Of a DNA stretch of 64,000 bases, positions 46,151 to 56,992 are shown one piece after another. Position numbers and translations under genes: made by a program. The notes under the pieces were generated by a model. It did no database searches. It worked only from the letters and a program-made list of their open reading frames with translations, and was not told the origin of the DNA. The DNA is taken from assembly GCA_029168955.1 (NCBI GenBank), contig JAPDOI010000374.1, positions 248,001 to 312,000 of the forward strand. Reading direction: 5' to 3'. The stretch's first letter is position 1, and the number at the start of each line of letters is the position of its first letter. Source of the DNA: Aplectana chamaeleonis. Its lineage: Eukaryota > Nematoda > Chromadorea > Rhabditida > Cosmocercidae.

Positions 46151-46446
46151 CTCTTTTCATATGACATCTGTTCCTTACATTTATGCTTTGTGTGTATATA
46201 AGTTAGTCACTGTATCTTCTCCTTAAAATTAGTTGATATACGAATGAGCGATTTTTTCTATAACGTCTACCTTATGTAGCGTAATCATTGAATAAATAAA
46301 TGTTCGTGACGATCCTCTCCACCGGCTGCGCGACATTCCACCACTGTCTGCATTGTTTTTCTGACAGTCCGATGTCTGCCGAGTTGCAATAGTTAAGAGC
46401 AAAGCCAAACGATTCAATCTAGGAATTATCTATGATAATTTTTTTG
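46151..46446. other. Spacer between the two LINEs
   Basis: Includes GAATAAATAAATG near 46291-46303, possibly the AT-rich tail of the upstream LINE. No gene. Confidence 0.35.
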
Positions 46447-46722
46447 ATTATCGCTCCAGCCGCGAAGCGGCTGGAGAGGTTTCGTTTTGCCTACGCCTTG
46501 TGATCACTTAGAATTTATAAAGTAGTTTATAGAACCCTTCAAACGAAATTTCTGAAGATTTCCTTCTGGATGTAGGTGAAGAGGTCCAGAAGACACATGC
46601 TATCAAAATTTCAGCCAAATCGGTTCACAAATAACAAAGTTGTGAACGCGAAAGCTTAAGAAAATATCATGGTGTGCGCCGTAGGCCGTGAGCCGTAGGC
46701 CGTAGGCCGTCACGCTTTTCAT
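46447..46722 (-). repeat. 3'UTR of the minus-strand LINE, with terminal hairpin
   Basis: Homologous to 53448-53760 and 61228-61538. At its outer (left) edge is a hairpin with 10-bp stem CTCCAGCCGC and 3-base loop, followed outward by CGATA. Next come CCTTGTGATCACTTAGAATT, TTTCTGAAGATTTCCTTCTG, CACAAATAACAAAGTTGTGA and a 12-bp type GCCGTAGGCCGTGAGCCGTA array. A stem-loop near the 3' end is a common recognition element for CR1-like reverse transcriptases (family knowledge). The role here is inferred from position. Confidence 0.7.
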
Positions 46723-46821
46723 TCCTTCTTCTTCTTGTCAGCCATGAACAGAGCATCGCATCAGAGACGAAGGAAGCTAGCCACCTCACACGGCTTGTAT
46801 CATAGATCATTTATCTGGGAC

Positions 46822-48737
46822 TTACTGATCAATCCGATGAGTGTAGGCCTTTAGATATCTGGAGTGACCGCATCGCAGACCAGCGAGGATTGTTCGGGTA
46901 CGTCTCGGTAGTCCAGCTTCGCTGTCGTCGACTCGCAGGGGCACGCCGCCATAGATTGAGTTGGGCTGAGCATCAGACAGGTACTCTGCCACGAACCGCG
47001 TATGCTCAGCCATCTGGAGTCTTCTTCGCGATAGCTCGGATGTAGCCCAGCGTTGTTGATTGACTGCAGACAGAGAAGCACTGAGCGGCGTGCGTATGCT
47101 TCTTGGGTGGGGCCAGACGACGGAAGATGGTAAATTGGATGGGTCGGGCTCTTGACAATACTTATTAGAAATTGCTGAGACTGGAGTAAGCAGTGCTCTT
47201 TCACGGGAAGTAGGCCGGTTTCCTGATGAAGTTGCGGAATAGGCGTCGACTTGTGACATCCAGTGATAAGCCTGAGGGCAGCATTCTGTGTTCTCTGCAA
47301 TCTGCACCAAGAGGATTCAGAGAGATGCCTGGTCCATATATGGGCACCATATTCCAGGACTGGCTGCACCATGGCCCTATATGTCATACGTAGCACTTCC
47401 TTCGTGCTGCCCCAGGTGTTTCCAGCCAGTGCGCGAAGAATTTTGTTGCGCGAGTTGGCTGAGGCAGCACGTATACGCGCATTCTCATGAAATCGTAGCG
47501 AGGGATCAAGGAAGACTCCCAGTAGTCGAGGATGCTTAGACAGTGGCAGCTCGTGGCCATCCCAGATGACCTTGGGATGAAGCCGATGTTCGATAGTAGC
47601 CGTCGTACATAGTGTGACACTTGACTTGGAGGCAGACACAGTCAGCAACTTTGATTTGAGATACACAGCCAACGTTCGTAAGTAGTTGTTTTGTTTGGTG
47701 GCAGTGGCTCGGTCAATAACTGAGTCCGTGCAAACGATAGTGATGTCATCAGCGTACAGGCACAGATGAATGCCAGTTGGTGGCTCAGGAATATCAGACA
47801 GAAATAGCGAGAACAGGCTAGGGGACAACACCCCGCCTTGCGGGACACCGGCTTTCAATGGGACCGAAGACGATAGATGTCCGTCGAACTTGACACGAAT
47901 GGACCGGTTTTTGACAAAGCTATTAATCCATCTTTTAGACCAACTGGGCAAGTCCGATTCAAGAATGGATTTCGATAGGAGCGGGATGCTGACGCTATCG
48001 AATGCAGCCGAAAGATCAATAGCAACGACGAGGCTTCTACCAGCCGGAGCCTTGCGATTAAATCCAGCGATGATATGCTCGGTGATTGATGTCAGGGCAG
48101 TGATGGTGGAATGCTCCTTTTTGAAACCATGCTGGTGAGTGTTGTGCTGTAAGGCGTTTTGGAGGAGCGGATTGACGACATTCTCAGCAAGCTTGGCTAG
48201 GGGGGAAAGGAGGGAGATGGGGCGGTGGGAGGCAGCCTTGTCCAGTAGCTTGCCAGGTTTGGCGATGGGAATGACGACAGCTTGTTTCCAGCGCGCCGGA
48301 ATAACACCAGAACTGAATGACGAATAAATGAGATCAGAGAGCAATTCATAATAGGCATCAGGAAGATGCCTGAGATGAACAGGCGATATTCCGTCGGGTA
48401 CCTCTGCACGCGAATTTTTCATCGATTTGATGATCTTGTCAATGGCGGAGGTAGAAATAGCAGGGACATCCAGCCGGTTGAGCTTCCTGATTGCACGCAT
48501 TGTTCGTCTGTTTTGCATATCACGAGGCGATGAGGCCGATGTGAAAAGTTTGCCGAGCAGACAAGCTGCCTTGTATCCGTGCTCGAATCTTCCAGGCGGA
48601 AACTCGAGCATATTACGATCCGTGCTCATCTTTTTGCCAGAAATTCGTTTCAGTGTTGTCCAAGCTTTTCTGGCATCCGCGGCAAAATCAATCGACTTGG
48701 TTAGCTCTTTCAGCGCTGCTGCTTGTGTTGATTTAGC
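46822..48737 (-). pseudogene. LINE reverse transcriptase (CR1-like), frameshifted
   Basis: The main frame (46851-48629, extendable upstream in frame to about 48735) shows RT motifs in order: AEVPDGISPVHLRHLP, RPISLLSPLAKLAE, QHGFKKEHST, VVAIDLSAAFDSV (motif A), GVPQGGVLSPSLFSLFLSDI (motif B), LYADDITIV (motif C, YADD intact), KHPRLLGVFLDPSLRFHEN, and the thumb YRAMVQPVLEYGAHIW. The natural C-terminus (RVDDSEAGLPRRTR, LRCGHSRYLKAYTHRID) is read in another frame (46822-47310), so a shift lies around 47000. The usual final Cys-rich knot is not seen. The upstream shift near 48715-48735 separates it from the linker. Confidence 0.88.
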
Positions 48738-50148
48738 AGCTCGGTGATGTTGTCCGGCAGCTGCTGTACCGCAGGATCACTGGGATCCGATATTCGCTCG
48801 TCGTCTCTCATCGTGATCAGGTCGAGGACTTCACTGGGCACGTTTCGGTGAAAAGTCCTTACACGTCCAGTGGGAATAGCTGCTTTGGAGGCACGTTCGA
48901 TGGCTTTGACGATAAACTTCTCCTTATCGTAGACTGTTCCGTTCTTCGGGTAGTTGGCCGCCTGTCTGAGCAACACCTCTTTGAATAGGTCCCAGTTAGC
49001 CTCACGATAATTGGAAAAAGACTTACAACGAGAGCCAGAGAACGAAGCAAGCAAGCTATTAAGTTACAAAACCAATGACGTAATTATGGGAATATGATCA
49101 CTGGCCAGGACCACATCGGTAGACCAGTTACAGGAGATAGCTAGCGAGGATGATACAAAGGTGATATCAGGTGAGGAAAACCTGCCCACTGCCGGAAGAC
49201 GAGTGGGAGAATCCTCATTGATAGGCACAAGATCACAATCATCAGCGAATAATTCAATGAGCTCACCTCTATTGTCAGGCTCTAGAGGAGAGAACCACGA
49301 GGGAGAATGAGCATTACCAGCTCCTACAACCGAACTAGATGACAATGCAGTATGAACAGTATGTAAGTAATTTGAGGGGTCAAACGCGTTAGGACAGGAC
49401 GTGGATGGGGGTATGTAGACGTTGACAATATCAAGGGGGTCACTTTGTAATACAATATGAACACCAAGACATTCTACAACATCATCAGTGGGTAGATTAA
49501 TTAGGTGAGAAGGGATAGAAGATTTTACAAATGTTGAAACACCACCACCGTGAGATGTACGTGGAACATGATAAGACAAATAACCAGGGAGACGGGGAAG
49601 GGAGGGGGAAGATGGGCTAAGCTTGGTCTCCTGCAGGAGAATGACATCAGGTTGAGTGCGATCTATGTACACTGTAAGTTCAGCAATTTTGGCACGCAGG
49701 CCATTGATATTGAGTTGATAAATGCAAAGACTATGTTGAGGAACCCTAGGAGGATTTACAGAGCAAGACATACAACAGTAAGCATGAGTGTAGTCATCAT
49801 AGCTGGACAATCCCGAAAATTTGAGGTGCACCCAGCCAAGGCAACCACCACATTGAATGCTTGCATGTTGAGCAGATAGCCCGCAGTGACAGCAGGGATA
49901 TCGTGGTGTCTTGATGTGCGATCCCGGATTCCTCTCGATGCCAGCTCGTATAAGTAGAATACAGAGGAGTGTAGCAGCCAGCCAATTACACTCCCAATAC
50001 GAAAAAAAATACTCCACATGAAGTGATTGATGTCCGTTTGATGAGTCTCCATAACGTCGACTCCACAGATCCACCACGCGTAGGTTGAACATCTTAAAGC
50101 AGGAGTTCGGGACACGTTGCTGGTCGTTACCGAATTTGTGCACGTCAC
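48710..50148 (-). pseudogene. LINE N-terminal part: 2A-like motif, PHD-like finger, AP endonuclease, linker
   Basis: The frame 50143-49064 (359 residues) has a hydrophobic stretch (about 53-65), then IRAGIERNPGS (65-75), close to the 2A consensus GIExNPGP but with Ser for the last Pro. Next is a PHD-like finger: C84/85, C87, C98, C101, H106, F109 in place of a Cys, C123/124, C127. The endonuclease shows QLNINGLR, DVILLQETKL, NVYIPPS, GAGNAHS (normally GDFNAH; the Asp is lost), PDITFVSS and ASDHIPI. After an in-frame TAA near 49061-49063 the same frame continues as the linker (48710-49054, YREANWDLF, VPSEVLDLI). With the catalytic Asp gone and frames broken, this copy is inactive. Confidence 0.85.
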
Positions 50149-50558
50149 TTCGGAGAGTGAGCAGGAGTCCGGGACCCGTTACTAGTCATCCGGGAAATTG
50201 TGAAGGACACCCCGGAGACAGAGCAGGAGTCTGGGACTTTGCGCTAGTCGTCTGAGATAAAGTGCTGGATGCATCGGAATTGGCGCAGGAGTCTAAGAAC
50301 ACCTTGCAAAACTTCTCTAAAAGTGTGCGGATGACAAGAGTAGCGTGCAGAAAGTTTTATCTTCAGTAGGTCATGTTGCCAGGCTACTTCTGAATTTCGT
50401 ACCGCGTTGAGGCCATCCACGTAACCCCATTTTGAGTGCTGCCTCACTCTTTTTCACCAGCCTACTGATTTCTTCTGCAATAAATGGTATTTGCTTATCA
50501 GAATCTACATTCAAAAACAAATCGTGAGAATTATGATCTCCATTCGCATCTCACAAGG
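50149..50558 (-). repeat. 5'UTR of the minus-strand LINE
   Basis: Lies directly upstream of the endonuclease frame and is homologous to 55383-55790 (CACCTTGCAAAACTT, GTCATGTTGCCAGGCT, AACCCCATTTTGAGTGCT, CTTCACCAGCCTACTGATTT, CTGCAATAAATGGTA). The near part holds degenerate tandem units of about 60 bp with GAGCAGGAGTCCGGGACC. Homology stops at the foldback insertion near 50560. Confidence 0.7.
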
Positions 50559-50573
50559 GAACCACAATAAGTC

Positions 50574-51616
50574 ATAGTGACCATTCCTAATGAAATTTAC
50601 TTTTCTAGAACCATTTTCGGACGAGAAGTCCGAATGTGCCCATCGCAGCTGCCTGGACCCACTCTGAAAAAAGATATGGGCGTTTTTTAAAGCTTCGCGG
50701 CACGGTAAGGGTACCCCCCATGCAATTTTTAGGGTGTTTTTGAATTTTTCTCCTGATTTTGCTAAAAACACGTATGTAAGGGTAATCTGGGGTGCTGAAC
50801 ACGAATCTGGGGTTCGCTTGCCCAAATTTCAAGGTTTACTGTAGTTTACTGTAGGTAGCATGCCATTTAGGAGGCAAAACCTACCTCAAAATTCCGATAA
50901 TCGACAAATGGACATCAAATTCGTATTCAGCACCCCAAATAACCCCCACATGGAAACTTTGAGACAAATCTGAGACTTTGACCAAACTACCGTGTACCCA
51001 CAGTAATCTACCGTAAGCTGCCAGAAATCGATGAACCGACATCAGATTCGTGCTCAGCACTCCAAACAACCTCCAGAGAAGTAACTTGAGCATATTCTAT
51101 AGAAGCACTCCGAAAATCGTCAAAAGTCGCCATTTGCCATCAAATTCTCCCCCAATGGGAATCTGTGAACGAATACAGTCGAAAACTTAGGAAAATCGAT
51201 GAATGAACCTCTGATTCGTGATCAGCACCCAAAATAACCCCTTCGAGCATTTTTAGTCAAATCTGGAATATTTTTCTGAAACGCTTCGAGAGCCTTCTAA
51301 TTGTTACAAATAAACGCCCAACCGAAAATCCGTAAAAGTTCAAAACGCTGTTAGTCTGCGCAAAGTTTCGAGAATGTTCCTTCAACCTAACTTTGCTTAG
51401 TGGGGTAGTTTTGTGCGCTGAACACGATTATGAGGTCCGTTTCCGGATTTTCGTTAATATATGCGCTTTTTGGAGGGTACAATAAGTACAAAAATAAGAG
51501 AAAAAATGCCTATAACTTTTTTCAGAGTGGGTCTAGGCAGCTGCGATGGGCATATTCGGACTTTTCGTCCGAAAATGGTTCTAGAAAAGTACATTTCATT
51601 TGGAATGGTCACTATG
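50574..51616. mobile_element. Foldback element inserted in the LINE 5'UTR
   Basis: Arms of about 115 bp are inverses: CATAGTGACCATTCC, AATGAAAT, ACTTTTCTAGAACCATTTTC, GGACGARAAGTCCGAATRTG, CCCATCGCAGCTGCCT, CCCACTCTGAAAAAA. The left arm resembles the arm at 33312. The interior contains repeated ACGGTAGATTACTG-like and GCTGAACACGA words related to the 29090 repeat. Confidence 0.75.
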
Positions 51617-51899
51617 GCCCAAAGTAAAGCCGGCGAAAATTCAGTTTAGCCTGACTGAATCCATGTTCTGAAAAGAATTCCGGTGAGCCGCACTTATTTC
51701 AGACGTACGTGTTGTAGGATAGCGACCTAGTCTAAGTAGAGAAAGTCAGCAACAAACAAGATAAGCTGAATCATTCAGTCAGATCTGACTGAGTGGATTC
51801 AGTCAGATCTGACTGACTTCTTAGCTAGAGAGTAGAGGAACAGCGTGCCAGGTCAGGAGTGCGCTCGAGACTGTTTTAAGGAGCAAAGGAGTAACTTAA
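51617..51899. other. Short spacer with direct repeats
   Basis: Contains CAGTCAGATCTGACTGA twice in close succession (about 51777-51815), a short palindromic repeat. No gene. Confidence 0.4.
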
Positions 51900-52632
51900 A
51901 GGCAGGGTCCGGGCAGAATTTCGATTTTGAGATTTCACGCTAAATCGGCGCTCTTGTTACAGGTAGTCCCAAGGAACATGCGAAAACTGCGTAAAAATCG
52001 GTCTTCTTCAAGTTATTTCAGCAACTTCCGTTCGCCGATGATCCAGCAAAGTCAGGAAAGAGTGGCCATCATCCATATTTTAGCGATTGTCCACGCATTC
52101 TTCAAAAGTCCTGTGTAATTATCGGTCATTCCAGCCTTGATTTTCATGCTGCGACTACCGCAATCCCTGACATTGAGGCTGTTCTCTCAAGAACTAAGGA
52201 CTCAGAGTTCGTGAAACGTTCAGACGATGTTCAGCTAGGCCAGCCCAATCTATTTAACCCAAATTTCGGTAATGTCAAAATTTGACCGGACCTTGGTTCG
52301 TATTCGCCAATAACCCGCCGGGTACCCGCCGGGTAGTCGAAGGGTAAATGAGGTGAAATTTCAGTACAAAGTGCGCGCTCCACGGCCACCTCTCGCCTCC
52401 CTTGGCTTCCCTCGCGACCGCCGGAATTTTTCGAATCGCATAGCTGAAGAATGGCCGCTTCGCGATGGAATCTTTATCTTTTCGTTGTGATATCGATACG
52501 TAACACAGTTTGCATTTCCATCTTACATGGTGTAAGATGGGTTGATCTGCTCCTCTGCCGCGCGCGGTATCATCCCTTCCGCTTCCCTTCGACTACCCTC
52601 GGCGGGTTGTTGGCGAATACGACCCCTTGCCT
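51900..52632. mobile_element. TTAA foldback MITE interrupted by a second foldback
   Basis: TTAA at 51896-51899 and 52633-52636. The left end AGGCAGGGTCCGGGCAG matches the right terminus once the inner element is removed (GGACC...TTGCCT). The inner element is described separately. Confidence 0.65.
52291..52624. mobile_element. Nested foldback with CGCCAAYAACCCGCCG ends
   Basis: Left GGTTCGTATTCGCCAATAAC, CCGCCGGGTA, CCTTCGACTA-type inverse at right (GACTACCCTCGGCGGGTTGT, TGGCGAATACGACC). It sits within the right end of the TTAA MITE. No coding content. Confidence 0.65.
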
Positions 52633-52636
52633 TTAA

Positions 52637-52960
52637 ATAATTCAGCAGAGATATAGGCTTATCAATCTATCAATATCAATATCAGCTTCCACGAAACAGA
52701 AAGCATTTCATTTATTGAGAAACGGGGTATGGAGTTGGTCGATTCGTGAACGACCATCACAGGTATTATCGAGTCCTCATCATCATGGCTTTGTAAGACC
52801 GACCGCTTCAATGCAGTCTATCACTCGATACGATTTCGGACTCGTCTGAGCCCTGTCTGAATCGTTTCGGGCTCCTCTTATCACCCACTTAGATGATCCT
52901 GACTGAGTGGTGGGTTTACTACGGGCCTATGACTTATTGTGGTTCACTTGTCGGCACACC
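52637..52960. other. Spacer, minor dispersed repeat
   Basis: Includes TTTCATTTATTGAGAAACGG-type sequence related to about 32022. No gene. Confidence 0.35.
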
Positions 52961-53110
52961 TTTTTCGTATCACATTCATGGAATCGAAGCGGCTGTTCCG
53001 TGAAAGGATGGGCGGTGGAAACTAAATAATGAGCATGGGAAACCGCTTTGTTTCATTGATATGAAGGTGCGCAGACAGATGGTATGGAGTTAAGAACTTA
53101 ATGGCCAACG
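52961..53110 (-). repeat. Displaced outer part of the LINE 5'UTR
   Basis: ATTCATGGAATCGAAGCGGC, GTTCCGTGAAAGGATGGG, AAATAATGAGCATGG and CGCTTTGTTTCATTGATATG match 55795-55910, which in that copy directly follows the 50149-50558 homologue. The gap of about 2.4 kb here is therefore later insertion. Confidence 0.6.
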
Positions 53111-53447
53111 GCTGTAACAGCCAGCTCCGTACGCGGTCGCGTCGCGGTCGTGCGAATTCGCATTGGAGCACTTTATTATCGGTTGCGAAACAGCTGTTCT
53201 CCTCCTTGCGAAATACGCCCTTTCGCCGCATTTCATTTCCACAGTCTCTCAGATGCCCGAGTCACTTACAATTTGCGGTATTATTTCGAATTTTTCAATC
53301 TTATGACGCATATTTGTCATCAAACGCCACTCACTTCAAGTTGTTTTAAACTTAACGTGTTGTATTTGCAATGTTCAGAGACAGGTTTCGAAGAAATGTC
53401 TTTTATTTAGAGTTAAGTAATACCGCAAAATCGATATTAGTTAGCGT
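53111..53447. other. Unique spacer, no gene
   Basis: Short frames only (53101-53349 and 53150-53410). No domain. Confidence 0.35.
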
Positions 53448-53892
53448 TATATCGCTCCAGCCGCTTCGCGGTTTGGTTTTGCCTAGGCCTTGTGATCACT
53501 TAGAATTTTATAAAATAGTTTATAGAATCTTTGAAACAAAATTTCTGAAGATTTCCTTCTGGATATAAGCGAAGGGGTCCAGAAGACACCTGCTATCCGA
53601 ATTTCAGCAAAATCGCTTCACAAATAACAAAGTTGTGAGCCCGAAAGCTTAAGAAAATTTCATGGTGTGCGCCGTAGGTATTGTGAGCCAGCCGTAGGCC
53701 GTGGGCCGTAGGCCGTGGGCCGTAGGCCGTGGGCCGTAGGCCGTGGGCCGTAGGCCGTCACGCTTTTCAGTCCTCACTGCTAATAGCCACTGCCAATGGT
53801 CTCAGGCAATCAACTTGGCAGACAGGTAAGTTGGTAGGAGGTACGTAGGCTGGTAATTAACCGATTTGTAGGTGAGGGGGGATTCTGATGAC
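53448..53892 (-). repeat. LINE 3'UTR copy 2, with GCCGTAGGCCGTGG array
   Basis: Nearly identical to 61228-61661 over its length, and similar to 46447-46722 up to CACGCTTTTCA. The terminal hairpin is decayed in this copy (CTCCAGCCGCTTCGCGG only). The 12-bp GCCGTGGGCCGTA units lie at 53690-53758. A segment of about 130 bp (CTCACTGCTAATAGCCACTG, CAACTTGGCAGACAGGTAAG) joins it to the satellite; this joining segment is absent from the long LINE. Confidence 0.8.
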
Positions 53893-54581
53893 GTCATCGG
53901 GACGTCGTGAAAAGTGCTTCGAGCTTCTGATGACGTCATCGGGACGTCGTGAAAAGTGCCTCGAGTTTCTGATGACGTCATCGGGACGTCGTGAGAGTGC
54001 TTCGGGCTTCTGATGAGGTCATGGGGACGTCGTGAAAAGTGCTTCGGGCTTCTGATGACGTCATCGGGACGTCGTGAAAGTGCTTCGGGCTTCTGATGAC
54101 GTCATCGGGACGTCGTGAAAAGTGCTTCGGGCTTCTGATGACGTCATCGGGACGTCGTGAGAGTGCTTCGGGCTTCTGATGACGTCATCGGGACGTCGTG
54201 AAAAGTGCTTCGGGCTTCTGATGACGTCATCGGGACGTCGTGAGAGTGCTTCGGGCTTCTGATGGCGTCATCGGGACGTCGTGAAAGTGCTTCGGGCTTC
54301 TGATGACGTCATCGGGACGTCGTGAAAGTGCTTCGGGCTTCTGATGACGTCATCGGGACGTCGTGAAAAGTGCTTCGGGCTTCTGATGACGTCATCGGGA
54401 CGTCGTGAGAGTGCTTCGGGCTTCTGATGACGTCATCGGGACGTCGTGAAAAGTGCTTCGGGCTTCTGATGACGTCATCGGGACGTCGTGAAAGTGCTTC
54501 GGGCTTCTGATGACGTCATCGGGACGTCGTGAAAAGTGCTTCGGGCTTCTGATGACGTCATCGGGACGTCGTGAGAAGTGC
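53893..54581. repeat. 41/42-bp satellite array 1 (about 16 units)
   Basis: Unit: CTTCTGATGACGTCATCGGG then ACGTCGTGAAAAGTGCTTCGGG. Units ending GTGAAAAGTG (42 bp) largely alternate with GTGAAAGTG or GTGAGAGTG units (41 bp), giving an 83-bp dimer. Each unit has the 12-bp palindrome GATGACGTCATC with the octamer TGACGTCA, and a second GACGTC. Open frames through it are repeat translations. Confidence 0.95.
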
Positions 54582-54786
54582 GGGACTATCCTAGACGGGG
54601 GGGGGGGCACTCAAGATTCAAGTCAGAAATGGAATGAACCACCGATCTATAACGCTATCAATCGAAGTATTTCTACAGAGCTTCATCAAGAAAAATGAGT
54701 GATAGCAGCATCAAACATCTTTTATCAGGGTTTCCATTCATTTTCATTAGAAAGTCGTGGGTGCCCCCCCCGTCTAGGATAGTCCC
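54582..54786. mobile_element. MITE in satellite, copy 1 of 3
   Basis: Left end GGGACTATCCTAGACGGGGG plus CACTCAAGATTCAAG, right end the inverse of the first 20 bp. It sits inside a satellite unit: AGTGC lies on both sides. Confidence 0.85.
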
Positions 54787-54836
54787 AAGAGTGCTTCGGG
54801 CTTCTGATAACGTCATCGGGACATCGTGAGAAGTGC

Positions 54837-55040
54837 GGGCCTACCCCAGACGGGGGGGGGGCACTCAAGATTTAAGTCAGAAATGGAATGAACCACCGAT
54901 CTATAACGCTATCAATCAAAGTATTTCTACACAACTTCATCAACAACAATGACTGATAGCAGCATCAAGCACCTTTTATCAAGGTTTCCATTCATTTTCA
55001 TGAGAAAGTCGTGGGTGCCCCCCCCGTCTAGGATAGTCCC
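54837..55040. mobile_element. MITE in satellite, copy 2 of 3
   Basis: Same as copy 1 with small changes at the left end (GGGCCTACCCCAGACGG). Separated from copy 1 by a single satellite unit with the variant TGATAACGTCATCGGGACAT. Confidence 0.85.
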
Positions 55041-55090
55041 AAGAGTGCTTCGGGCTTCTGATGACGTCATCGGGACATCATGAGAAGTGC

Positions 55091-55296
55091 GGGACTATCC
55101 TAGACGGTGGGGGGGCACTCAAGATTCAAGTCAGAAATGGAATGAACCACCGATCTATAACGCTATCAATCGAAGTATTTCTACAGAACTTCATCAACAA
55201 CAATGATTGATAGCAGCATCAAACATCTTTTATCAGGTTTTCCATTCATTTTCATGGGAAAATCGTGGGTGACCCCCCCCCGTCTAGGATAGTCCC
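55091..55296. mobile_element. MITE in satellite, copy 3 of 3
   Basis: As copies 1 and 2. The three copies plus one satellite unit each form a tandem of about 254 bp, so the MITE was amplified with the satellite rather than inserted three times. Confidence 0.85.
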
Positions 55297-55382
55297 AAGA
55301 GTGCTTCGGGCTTCTGATGACGTCATCGGGACGTCGTGAAAAGTGCTTCGAGCTTCTGATGAAGTCATCGGGACGTCGTGGA
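55297..55382. repeat. Last two satellite units of array 1
   Basis: Two units, the second with TGATGAAGTCATC, end in CGTCGTGGAAACCCGG where the 5'UTR homology starts. Confidence 0.8.
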
Positions 55383-55915
55383 AACCCGGATAGTGGGCAG
55401 GTGTTCGGGACCCGTTGCTGCTCATCCGAAAAGTTGTGAAGACCACCCCGTAGAGTGAGCAGGAGCCCAGACTCGATGCTAGCCATCCGAGAAATTATGT
55501 CCCGGAATTTGCGCAGGAGAGAACACCTTGCAAAACTTTTGTAAAAGTGTAAGGATGACAAGCATAGCAAGCAGAAAGTTTGAGATGTTATGTGAGTCAT
55601 GTCAGGTCATGTTGCCAGGCTGCTTTTCAGTTTCGTAAGGTCATTCACACAACCCCATTTTGAGTGCTCCCTCTTCCTTCTTCACCAGCCTACTGATTTT
55701 TTCTGCAATAAATGGTACTTGCTTATTAGCATCCAAATTCAAAAACAAATTGTTAGAACTATCTCCATTCGCAGCTCAGCAGAGCTTTTTCATATCAGAT
55801 TCATGGAATCGAAGCGGCTGTTCTGCGAAGGAATGGGGCAACAGGAACCGAAATAATGAGTATGTAAAACTGCTTTGTTCCACTGATGTGAAAGTGTCCA
55901 GATGGAATGGAAGGT
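55383..55915 (-). repeat. LINE 5'UTR copy 2
   Basis: Matches 50149-50558 (to about 55785) and then 52961-53110 without interruption, so it preserves the intact 5'UTR order. Together with 53448-53892 it brackets the satellite array in the place where the long LINE has its ORFs. Confidence 0.7.
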
Positions 55916-55950
55916 AGTTTCTGACTGTCCCGGTTTTAAGTTAGTTTCAT

Positions 55951-56142
55951 TTGAAAGCGAAGAACTGCAGGCAGATTCTGCATCCGGCTGTAGGCCAGCA
56001 GGCTTTCATGATTATCGACCGGGCTGGCTACGTCTGGGCGACCAACTATAACCGGGGCCTAAGGTCCCTGTCAGAGTTGGTTGAGAAAATCACCGTGGCC
56101 GACCCGTTCGATACGTATGAAAAACATGGAAGGTGCAAATAA
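55951..56142 (+). other. Unrecognised 63-residue open frame
   Basis: Composition is protein-like (AFMIIDRAGYVWATNYNRG, then LSELVEKI), but I do not recognise a family. It is close to the LINE-derived element and upstream of the zinc-finger exon. It could be an exon, but no convincing splice sites were seen. Confidence 0.2.
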
Positions 56143-56149
56143 CACCCGG

Positions 56150-56275
56150 TGTAGCCAGATGTGGCTGACGCGATCAATATGAATGAATTATGTGGAACGA
56201 TATCATGGATATCATTCATTTCTTAGCTAATATCATGTGAACATCGGTCTTGTCAGCCACATCGAGTGATTTTTC
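56150..56275. repeat. Small inverted repeat
   Basis: AGATGTGGCTGAC (about 56158) and GTCAGCCACATC (about 56257) are inverses around an ATCATGGATATCAT-type centre. Confidence 0.45.
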
Positions 56276-56415
56276 TGAGATAGTTTTACAACAGTTTGGG
56301 TCATTGATTCTTGTGACCACAGAAAGAGGACTGATCTAGTGGGGAGATGAAGAGGTCTTTGTTCGAAATTCTTGCATGGGATATTACAGCGTAATATCAA
56401 GAAAAAGTGAACAAT

Positions 56416-56917
56416 TCTGTAAAAAGGGTCTCCCAAGCAGAAGTGGTTTGGTTAGCGTTACAAATGCTTCAACAAAAAGGGAACAATAGGAAAGCGGAAT
56501 GAGGAGAGTCTACAAAAATGAACAATATCCTCCAAGAACTCTTTTCTTTTTCGAAACTTCCAAACAGCGGAAACAAACCGTTGTGGTATTTTACGAGGAA
56601 GAAATTGACTGGTTCCTAAAACAATTTAACATCATCTCCCCTTTTAATGATAGCTATTAGGTTCACATGCATATATACATATTTTATCGGCACTCACATA
56701 ATCAAAGTCCTTTATGGAGCCAAAAGCGCTTCCTCATAGAGAACCACAACGGTTTGTTTCCGCTGTTTGGAAGTTTCGAAAAAGAAAAGAGTTCTTGGAG
56801 GATATTGTTCATTTTTTGTAGACTCTCCTCATTCCGCTTTCCTATTGTTCCCTTTTTGTTGAAGCATTTGTAACGCTAACCAAACCACTTCTGCTTGGGA
56901 GACCCCTTCTTTACAGA
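56416..56917. mobile_element. Foldback element with about 185-bp arms
   Basis: Left CTGTAAAAAGGGTCTCCCAA, GCAGAAGTGGTTTGGTTAGC, GTTACAAATGCTTCAACAAA and its inverse at right. The arms continue through AATAGGAAAGCGGAATGAGG, TATCCTCCAAGAACTC and GTTTCCGCTGTTTGG (inverse). The centre is about 140 bp. No coding content. Confidence 0.85.
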
Positions 56918-56992
56918 ATCAGTATTGCATTCGAATTCGTCTAGTACTGTGATATATTATCTTCTCGTGACGAATTTGCATTGCTTTTTCAG

